A stretch of DNA of 64,000 nt, from assembly GCA_934525595.1 (NCBI GenBank), contig CAKSZJ010000009.1, positions 37,576-101,575 of the forward strand, read 5' to 3'. Positions 58,007 to 64,000 of the stretch are shown here, one piece after another (the first letter of the stretch is position 1; the number at the start of each line of letters is the position of its first letter). Source of the stretch: an uncultured Chiayiivirga sp. Lineage in GTDB: Bacteria; Pseudomonadota; Gammaproteobacteria; Xanthomonadales; Xanthomonadaceae. Below the pieces are notes generated by a model. That model had not been told where the DNA came from. It saw only the letters and a list, made by a program, of their open reading frames with translations, and made no database searches. A program made the translations under genes and the position numbers.

Positions 58007-59434
58007 ATGACCCAATTTCCGCTGGCTCCCGATCTTCCCGTCTCGCTGCACTGGGTCAATGCGGCGCCGCTGCGCATTGCCGCGCTGCGCGGGCGCCTGG
58101 GCGCGCTGATCTTCTGGCACGCCGGCTCGGCTACATCGGCCAATGCGCTGGCGGACCTGGGCTATCTCCAGACCAAGTACGCCGACGGCCTCAGCGTGAT
58201 CGGCATCCACACGCCGAAGTTCGACGCGCAGCGCGAGTCCGATCTGGTGGCGCGCGCGGTGAACAGGCTGAGCGTGCGCTTCCCGGTGGCGAGCGATCCG
58301 GACGCGGTGGCGTGGCAGCACTACGGAATCCGCGCCTGGCCGTCGGTGGCGCTGATCGACGCGCAGGGACGGCTGGTGGAGATCGTTTCCGGCGATCAGC
58401 AGCGTGAACTGCTGGAGGCGCGGGTGGTCGAGCTGCTGGACGACGCCGGGGAGCTGGGCTTGCGCGTCTACGAGAACGCGCCGCCGGCGCTGCGTCCCGA
58501 GCCGATGCGCGAACTGTGTTTTCCCACGGCGCTGGCGCTCACCCCGCAGCGTCTCTACGTCTGCGACAGCGGGCACCATCGGGTGATCGAATGCAGCCAC
58601 GAGGGCCAGGTGCTGCGGGTATTCGGCTCGGGGGCGGCGGGCTTCGAGGACGGTCCGGGCATCCAGGCGAGCTTCCATTCGCCGGGTGGCTTGGCGGTGC
58701 TCAAGGACGCGCTCTACGTTTCGGACGTGGGCAACCATGCGATCCGCCGCATCCAGCTGGGAACCGGACAGGTCGATACTCTGCTGGGCCAGGGGATGGC
58801 GGGATTGCCGCATGCGGTTGCCAACTTCCGCGAAAGCCCCGTGCTGCTGGATCGCCCGTGCGGCCTGGCCGCCAACTTCGACCGTCTCTACGTTGCAATG
58901 GCGGGGAGCAACCAGATCTGGGAGGCTGACCTGACGCGCTTCGGCTTCCGCCCGGTCGCAGGATCCGGACGGCTGGCGTTGGCCGATGGCGTCGGCGCGC
59001 TGGCGGCGTTCGCGCAGCCGGCGGGGCTGGCGGTGTTGCAGCACGCGCTCTACGTGGCCGACAGCCAGACCTCGGCGCTGCGCAGCCTGCATCTGGGCAG
59101 CGGCGCGGTGCAGACCCTGATTGGATCGGGCCTGTTCGAATTCGGACAGGCCGGCGGCACCCGGCCGACCGCGCGGCTGCAGTTCCCGATGGGCATCGCG
59201 CTCGATCCCAAATCGCCGACTCTCTGGGTGGCCGATTGCTACAACGATTCCATTGCGATGCTGCGCTTGGGAACGGGCGAACTGGCCGAGCTGCCGCTGG
59301 CCCATCCCCTGCGCCGCCCGGCCGCCGTGGCCAGCGACGGGACGCATCTGTGGATTTCCAACACCGACGCACACGAGCTGCTGCGCGTGGATCCGGCCAC
59401 GCGCGAAGTCGTCGTCCTGCCGGTGACGCCCTGA
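58007..59434 (+). CDS. thioredoxin-like/NHL-repeat protein without the CxxC site
   Basis: A 475-residue protein in two parts. Residues 1 to about 140 have a thioredoxin-like fold: LGALIFWHAGSATSANALAD is the usual strand and active-site position, but the WCxxC cysteines are replaced (WHAGSATS); GIRAWPSVALIDAQGRLVE is the cis-Pro turn. Residues about 165-475 form an NHL-type beta-propeller with repeated units such as ALTPQRLYVCDSGHHRVIEC, LKDALYVSDVGNHAIRRIQL and LQHALYVADSQTSALRSLHL. This resembles NHLRC2-type proteins. No signal peptide. It cannot act as a classical disulphide oxidoreductase; a binding or scaffold role is an inference. Start ATG 58007; uvrC follows by 28 bases. Confidence 0.85.
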   Translation: MTQFPLAPDLPVSLHWVNAAPLRIAALRGRLGALIFWHAGSATSANALADLGYLQTKYADGLSVIGIHTPKFDAQRESDLVARAVNRLSVRFPVASDPDAVAWQHYGIRAWPSVALIDAQGRLVEIVSGDQQRELLEARVVELLDDAGELGLRVYENAPPALRPEPMRELCFPTALALTPQRLYVCDSGHHRVIECSHEGQVLRVFGSGAAGFEDGPGIQASFHSPGGLAVLKDALYVSDVGNHAIRRIQLGTGQVDTLLGQGMAGLPHAVANFRESPVLLDRPCGLAANFDRLYVAMAGSNQIWEADLTRFGFRPVAGSGRLALADGVGALAAFAQPAGLAVLQHALYVADSQTSALRSLHLGSGAVQTLIGSGLFEFGQAGGTRPTARLQFPMGIALDPKSPTLWVADCYNDSIAMLRLGTGELAELPLAHPLRRPAAVASDGTHLWISNTDAHELLRVDPATREVVVLPVTP

Positions 59435-59462
59435 TGGGCGACGGCTGAAACCGGAGCGCGCG

Positions 59463-61343
59463 ATGGGCGGTTCGGACGAAGAACGGGCCCGGAGCCCGGG
59501 TGAGGATGCCCTCGGATTCGACGGCAAGCGCTTCGCCCGGGAGCTGACCGCGGCGCCGGGCGTCTATCGCATGTACGCCGCCGACGACAGCGTGCTCTAC
59601 GTCGGCAAGGCGGCCTCGCTGAAGAAACGCGTGGCCAGCTATTTCGTCACCGCCGATCGCAGCCCGCGCCAGCGCGCGATGCTCGCCCAGGTGGCGCGCA
59701 TGGAAGTCACCGTCACCCGTACCGAGGGCGAGGCGCTGCTGCTGGAAAACCAGCTGATCAAGTCGCTCAAACCGCGCTACAACGTGCTGCTGCGCGACGA
59801 CAAGAGCTATCCCTACATCTACATTTCCACCCAGGACGAATTCCCGCGCATCACCTTCTACCGCGGCACGCGTGCGCTGCCGGGACGCTTCTTCGGGCCG
59901 TACCCGAGCTCCTCGGCGGTGCGCGATACCCTCAACCTGATCCACAAGCTGTTCAAGCTGCGCTTCTGCGAGGACAGCGTGTTCCGCAACCGCAGCCGCC
60001 CCTGCCTGCAGTACCAGATCGGACGCTGCAGCGCGCCGTGCGTGGGGCTCATCAGCGCCGAGGACTACCGCGCCAACGTGCGTCGGGCGGAGCTGTTCCT
60101 CGACGGACGTGGCGATGCGCTGGTTGATGAGCTGGCGCAGGCGATGGAGGCGGCCAGCGAGGCGCTGGAGTTCGAGCGCGCCGCGCAGCTGCGCGACCAG
60201 ATTGCCGGCCTGCGCCGGGTGCAGGCGCGCCAGTACGTCGATGGCGAACAGGCCGACATGGACGTGCTTGCCTGCGCCATCGATCGCGGTGCGGCGTGCG
60301 TGGTGCTGCTGTGCTTCCGCGGCGGCATGAACCAGGGCACGCGCAGCTATTTCCCGCGCACCAACGGCGCCGACGAGCCGGGCGAGGTGCTGGGAGCGTT
60401 CGTGTCGCAGTACTACGGCACCCAGGCGCCGCCGCGCGAGATCGTGCTGAGCCACGCGATTGCCGATCAGGCGATGATAGAGACGCTGCTGGGCGAGCGC
60501 CGCGGCGGGCGCGTCGCGCTCAAGTCCTCGGTGCGCAGCGAGCGTGCGCGCTACCTCGGCCTCGCCATGCAGAACGCCAGGATCGCGCTGGCCGCGCGGC
60601 AGGGCAGCGAGACGACCCAGCGCGTCCGCGTGGAGGCGCTGTGCGAGCTGCTGGAACTCGATGGTCCGCCGCGCCGCATCGAGTGCTTCGACATCAGCCA
60701 TACCCTGGGCGAGGCAACCGTGGCCTCATGCGTGGTGTTCGACGCCGAGGGGCCGGTGCGCGGGCAATACCGCCGTTTCAACATTGCCGGCGTCACCCCA
60801 GGCGATGACTACGCGGCGATGCGACAGGCGCTGACGCGCCGCTTCGTGCGTGCCAAGGAGGAGGGCGTGCTGCCGGATCTGCTGCTGATCGATGGCGGCA
60901 AGGGGCAGCTGGCGCAGGCCCTGGAGGTGCTGGCGGCGCTGGAGATTTCCGGCGTCGCCGTGCTGGGCGTGGCCAAGGGGACGGCGCGCCGTGCCGGCGA
61001 CGAGACCCTGGTGCTTGCGGATGGGCGCGAGCTGCATCCGGGCGCGGATTCGCCCGCCCTGCACCTGATCGCACAGGTACGCGACGAGGCGCATCGTTTC
61101 GCCATCACCGGCCACCGCGGGCGGCGAGCCAAGGTGCGCGAACACAGTCGGCTGGAAGACATTCCGGGCATCGGCCCGCGCCGCCGCGCTATGCTCTTGC
61201 GGCATTTTGGCGGGCTTTCCGAACTCAAGGCCGCCGGCGTCGAGGAGATTGCACGCGTGGAAGGCATCAACCAGGCCCTGGCCCAGCGCCTCTGGAGCGC
61301 GCTGCACGGCGTTCCCGATCCGACCGCGCGGGGTAATTCGTGA
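59463..61343 (+). CDS. uvrC: UvrABC excision nuclease subunit C
   Basis: Makes both incisions in nucleotide excision repair. The 626 residues include the GIY-YIG domain (APGVYRMYAADDSVLYVGKA, about 31-110, cutting 3' of the lesion), a Cys-containing linker (RPCLQYQIGRCSAPCVGLIS), the UVR helix that contacts UvrB (about 215-250), the RNase H-like 5' nuclease domain (IECFDISHTLGEATVASCVV; DLLLIDGGKGQL) and C-terminal helix-hairpin-helix (LEDIPGIGPRRRAMLLRHFG). The N-terminus has about 15 extra charged residues. Its stop overlaps pgsA by four bases, the conserved uvrC-pgsA pair. Confidence 0.97.
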   Translation: MGGSDEERARSPGEDALGFDGKRFARELTAAPGVYRMYAADDSVLYVGKAASLKKRVASYFVTADRSPRQRAMLAQVARMEVTVTRTEGEALLLENQLIKSLKPRYNVLLRDDKSYPYIYISTQDEFPRITFYRGTRALPGRFFGPYPSSSAVRDTLNLIHKLFKLRFCEDSVFRNRSRPCLQYQIGRCSAPCVGLISAEDYRANVRRAELFLDGRGDALVDELAQAMEAASEALEFERAAQLRDQIAGLRRVQARQYVDGEQADMDVLACAIDRGAACVVLLCFRGGMNQGTRSYFPRTNGADEPGEVLGAFVSQYYGTQAPPREIVLSHAIADQAMIETLLGERRGGRVALKSSVRSERARYLGLAMQNARIALAARQGSETTQRVRVEALCELLELDGPPRRIECFDISHTLGEATVASCVVFDAEGPVRGQYRRFNIAGVTPGDDYAAMRQALTRRFVRAKEEGVLPDLLLIDGGKGQLAQALEVLAALEISGVAVLGVAKGTARRAGDETLVLADGRELHPGADSPALHLIAQVRDEAHRFAITGHRGRRAKVREHSRLEDIPGIGPRRRAMLLRHFGGLSELKAAGVEEIARVEGINQALAQRLWSALHGVPDPTARGNS

Positions 61344-61933
61344 AGCTCACCATTCCGACCCTGCTGACGCTGTTCCGCATCGCACTGATTCCGGTCCTGA
61401 TGGTGGTGTTCTACCTGCCTTATTCCTGGACCCATATCGCCGCCTCGCTGATCTTCGCGCTGGGCGCGCTCACCGACTGGCTGGATGGCTGGATCGCGCG
61501 ACGCTATCGCATGTTCTCGGCGTTCGGCGCCTTCCTCGATCCAGTCGCCGACAAGCTGATGGTGGCAGTGGCGCTGTTCCTCATCGTGCAGGGGCATCCC
61601 ACGCCCTGGATGGCGCTCTGGGCCGCGGTCATCGTGGGGCGCGAGATCGCCGTGTCGGCGCTGCGCGAGTGGATGGCCGAAGTCGGCCAGCGCGCGCGTG
61701 TGAAGGTGGCCTGGATCGGCAAGTTCAAGACCGTGGTGCAGATGATTGCGCTGCTGTGCCTGCTGTACTCGGTGGTGCCGGCCAAGCCCAGCCGCGTGGT
61801 GCCCTGGATGGGCGAGCCGATCTTCCACATCGGCGACTGGCTGCTGGCGGCGGCCGCGCTCCTCACCCTGTGGTCCGGTATCCAGTACCTGCGCGCTGCC
61901 TGGCCGGCGCTGCGCGATGCGCCGGACGAATAG
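61340..61933 (+). CDS. pgsA: CDP-diacylglycerol-glycerol-3-phosphate 3-phosphatidyltransferase
   Basis: Inner-membrane enzyme making phosphatidylglycerol phosphate, the first committed step to phosphatidylglycerol and cardiolipin. The 197-residue protein begins MKLTIPTLLTLFRIALIPVL and has the complete CDP-alcohol phosphotransferase motif TDWLDGWIARRYRMFSAFG then AFLDPVADK (Asp46, Asp49, Asp67, Asp71). Several membrane helices follow. GTG start at 61340 overlaps the uvrC stop. Next gene is 85 bases away. Confidence 0.96.
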   Translation: MKLTIPTLLTLFRIALIPVLMVVFYLPYSWTHIAASLIFALGALTDWLDGWIARRYRMFSAFGAFLDPVADKLMVAVALFLIVQGHPTPWMALWAAVIVGREIAVSALREWMAEVGQRARVKVAWIGKFKTVVQMIALLCLLYSVVPAKPSRVVPWMGEPIFHIGDWLLAAAALLTLWSGIQYLRAAWPALRDAPDE

Positions 61934-61946
61934 GCGCGCACACGCT

Positions 61947-61974
61947 TTGCCGCCGCGCCGCGCCGGGGTAGGCT
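61947..61974 (+). promoter_or_regulatory. possible promoter of the SpoIID-like gene
   Basis: TTGCCG (61947-61952), 16 bases, TAGGCT (61969-61974). Weak -10 box; read-through from pgsA is equally possible. Confidence 0.35.
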
Positions 61975-62018
61975 CGGGCCTCGCGGGGGGGGCACGAGGA
62001 TTTGCACGGGGAGGGGAA

Positions 62019-63818
62019 ATGCGCGGGATGTTCTTTCGCGGCGGCCTGATCGCGGCGCTTTGGCTGCTTGTCGCCGGCTCGGGGATGGCGTTCGAACTGG
62101 CCGCGCGCGACGCACGCACCGGCGCGGCGCTGGAGGCGAGCGTGGAGATCCTTCGGCCGGATGGGACACGCAGATTCGAGATCGGCGGACGGCTTGGGAC
62201 GATCGAGGTGCCGCAGCAGCGGGTCGAAGCCACGGCGCGAGCCGCGGGCTTTCGCGACCTGCGTTTCACGCTCGACCCGGAAACACCCGCCATGACGCTG
62301 CTGCTCGATCCCCTGACTGAGCCGGAAGCGATTGCGCGGCTTACCGCACGGGTGCGTGCAGAGCCGGGCGCGCGCTGGCTGCACGGATGGGTGCGACGCG
62401 ACGACGACGGCAGCGCGATCGCGGGCGCGCGCGTCGAGTTTGCCGGTCGCGAGGCCTACAGTGATGCCGATGGGCACTTTGAAATGCAGCTGGCGCCCTG
62501 CGGCCCAGGCGAACTGACCCGCTTGCGCCTGCGGGTGCAGGCCGCCGGATTCGATGCGCAGGTGCGCGATGGGCTGGTCTGCATGCCCGGCGTCCAGACC
62601 CGCGTGGTGGCGCTGGGCGGAGCCGCTTCCGGGTTCGCGCGCGAGGTGATCGGTGCGATGGATCGCCTTGCTTCGGCGGTGACCGGCGATGCCGCGCATG
62701 ACAGCGACGCACACGCGCTGCCCGCGCGTCAGCAGGCGCCGATCGGCCCCTTCGTCGCGCCCGCCCTGACGCCGCCGGCGTCCATCAGGGTGGGCTACAC
62801 CAACGCCGCCTGCACCGACATCTGCTGCACCGGAAGCTGCACCCATACCTGCGCCTATTCGCTGGAAACCTACGTGCGGCGCGGCCTCAACGACGAGTGG
62901 ATCGCCAGCTGGAACCAGGCCAGCCTGCGCGCCGGCGGCATCGCCTACCGCAGCTATGGCGCCTGGCGCGTCGCCAACCCGATCCGTCCAGCCTTCGACA
63001 TCTGCTCAAACGCCTGCTGCCAGGTCAATGCGCCCAACACCGTCACCAGCACCGACGACGCGGTAGCGCGAACGCCGGGCATGATGCTGATGCGCAGCGG
63101 CAGCGGCCCGGTATCCAGCGAATATTCTGCCGAAAACAACAGCTGGGACGACCCCGACGACGGCCTGAATTGCAGCAACGCGGACCTGTCGTGCGGCAAC
63201 GGCTTCGTTGGTTCGCCGGCTACCGGCTGGCCCTGTCTGGTCGACGCGGTTGCGGCCGGCCGCGGCTGCTTCGGCCACGGGCGCGGCATGTCGCAGTGGG
63301 GCACCAAGCGCTGGGGCGATGCGCCCAGCGGCAAGCCCTGGCCGTGGATCGTCGATCACTACTACAACGCCAGCGGTGCCGGCAGCGGCCTGCGCACCGC
63401 GGTGATGACCTCGCCCGTCTCCCTGGCATCGGTCCAGGCCCAGCCTGCCGCGCTGCCGACGGATGCCGCGTTCCAGATACAGGCCCAGGCCAGCAACGCG
63501 GCCGGCGCCGCGCACGCGCACCTCCTGATGGGCGCAAGCCTCTACCGCAGCGGCGTGGGTTATATCGACGACGGCGCAAACGACGCGCGGCTTTCGCTTG
63601 CCCCGGGAACCCACGCCGTGGCCCGCCCTTTCCACGTGCCGCCCGGTACGCCGCCGGGCAGCTACGATCTGTGGGTGTCGCTGTATCTGGACGTGGACGA
63701 GAACGGCTCGATCAGCACGGCGGACCTCCCCCTGGCGCTGCAGACGGTGCCCGCCGCCGTGACGATCCAGGTGTCCGGCAGCGACATCTTTTCCGATGGC
63801 TTCGAAGGCAGTCCGTGA
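62019..63818 (+). CDS. cysteine-rich exported SpoIID/LytB-like protein with DGFE C-terminus
   Basis: A 599-residue exported protein (signal FFRGGLIAALWLLVAGSGMA). Two beta-sandwich, carboxypeptidase-regulatory-like segments come first (about 25-90 and 120-200; GWVRRDDDGSAIAGARVEFA). Residues about 270-455 match the SpoIID/LytB pattern: YVRRGLNDEWIASWNQASLR, AGGIAYRSYGAWRV, GHGRGMSQWGTKRWG (Gly419 onwards) and WPWIVDHYY. In sporulating Firmicutes SpoIID is a peptidoglycan glycan-strand lyase. Between these motifs lie many cysteines (for example ACTDICCTGSCTHTC). A beta-rich C-terminal domain ends in GSDIFSDGFEGSP. GGGGAGGGGAA lies just ahead of ATG 62019. Substrate and role here are unknown. 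Confidence 0.82.
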   Translation: MRGMFFRGGLIAALWLLVAGSGMAFELAARDARTGAALEASVEILRPDGTRRFEIGGRLGTIEVPQQRVEATARAAGFRDLRFTLDPETPAMTLLLDPLTEPEAIARLTARVRAEPGARWLHGWVRRDDDGSAIAGARVEFAGREAYSDADGHFEMQLAPCGPGELTRLRLRVQAAGFDAQVRDGLVCMPGVQTRVVALGGAASGFAREVIGAMDRLASAVTGDAAHDSDAHALPARQQAPIGPFVAPALTPPASIRVGYTNAACTDICCTGSCTHTCAYSLETYVRRGLNDEWIASWNQASLRAGGIAYRSYGAWRVANPIRPAFDICSNACCQVNAPNTVTSTDDAVARTPGMMLMRSGSGPVSSEYSAENNSWDDPDDGLNCSNADLSCGNGFVGSPATGWPCLVDAVAAGRGCFGHGRGMSQWGTKRWGDAPSGKPWPWIVDHYYNASGAGSGLRTAVMTSPVSLASVQAQPAALPTDAAFQIQAQASNAAGAAHAHLLMGASLYRSGVGYIDDGANDARLSLAPGTHAVARPFHVPPGTPPGSYDLWVSLYLDVDENGSISTADLPLALQTVPAAVTIQVSGSDIFSDGFEGSP

Positions 63819-63886
63819 GGCAGGGCTGGCAGCGCATTGTCGCCTCGCCGAGCGCACGCTTTTACGCATTGCGGCACTGCCGCATG

Positions 63887-63914
63887 TTGACATCGACGCG
63901 AACTCGTCTAGAAT
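63887..63914 (+). promoter_or_regulatory. sigma-70 promoter of tRNA-Gly
   Basis: A perfect TTGACA (63887-63892), 16 bases and TAGAAT (63909-63914), 11 bases before the tRNA. Confidence 0.85.
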
Positions 63915-63925
63915 GCTCCGACCAC

Positions 63926-64000
<75 letters not shown>

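Overview
The window is a dense, high-G+C chromosomal segment from a gammaproteobacterium of the Xanthomonadales (Lysobacterales) type. Three things point there. The run carA-carB-greA-rpfE-recJ is one half of the Xanthomonas rpf neighbourhood. The surE-pcm-yqaA-nlpD run is not followed by rpoS. Several secreted proteins (an Oar-like TonB-dependent protein, a C-terminal DGFE-type tail, a GWW-type secreted module) are of kinds I associate with this order. Species cannot be named from the window. I see no CRISPR array, insertion sequence, prophage or integrase.

Layout. 1-2.6 kb (minus strand): the agmatine-to-putrescine pair aguA-aguB, a small BamE/SmpA-like periplasmic protein and rpmJ. 2.6-4.1 kb: a HemJ/CopD-like membrane protein and a periplasmic cyclophilin. 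4.1-10.6 kb (plus): the classical translation operon, initiator tRNA-fMet, rimP, nusA, infB, rbfA, truB, with a clear promoter and two hairpins in the leader. 10.6-15.2 kb: tRNA-Thr, a MarC-family membrane protein and a large Oar-like outer-membrane protein. 15.3-23.0 kb (plus): carA-carB-greA-rpfE-recJ. 23.1-24.8 kb (minus): mgtE and yidD. 24.8-25.9 kb: an unusual long DksA. 25.9-31.3 kb (minus): an M48 protease with repeats, then ppk-ppx (polyphosphate). 31.4-35.3 kb: a glutaredoxin, a secreted protein of unknown role, an NAD-type isocitrate dehydrogenase and an outer-membrane barrel protein. 35.5-40.8 kb (plus): lon (with a sigma-32-like promoter), hupB, tRNA-Val, tRNA-Asp and ppiD. 40.9-43.8 kb (minus): gloB-mltD and fabI. 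43.8-46.7 kb (plus): a yafS-like gene, rnhA, dnaQ and a membrane-anchored Ser/Thr kinase. 46.7-48.9 kb (minus): tyrA-dinB. 49.2-50.9 kb: three small exported proteins, in part in clearly lower-G+C DNA, the only island-like stretch. 51.0-54.3 kb: aspS and, convergent to it, an intracellular PHB depolymerase. 54.5-63.8 kb (plus): surE-pcm-yqaA-nlpD, a small tyrosine phosphatase, a thioredoxin-like/NHL-repeat protein, uvrC-pgsA and a cysteine-rich SpoIID-like exported protein. The window ends inside tRNA-Gly (only the last A of CCA is missing).

Most genes are housekeeping: translation and transcription factors, pyrimidine/arginine precursor supply, polyphosphate and PHB storage, proteostasis (Lon, PpiD, M48 protease, Pcm) and DNA repair (RecJ, UvrC, DinB, DnaQ). 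The less ordinary material is: a DksA with a nearly 190-residue Lys/Ala-rich histone-like N-terminus and no zinc site; the low-G+C exported-protein trio; a SpoIID-like protein in a non-sporulating organism; a thioredoxin-fold NHL protein without its redox cysteines; a non-canonical (HGD/DYG) membrane kinase attached to the dnaQ operon; and a shared promoter-region motif in front of two outer-membrane protein genes. Function calls rest on recognised motifs and gene order read by eye; no database search was run.
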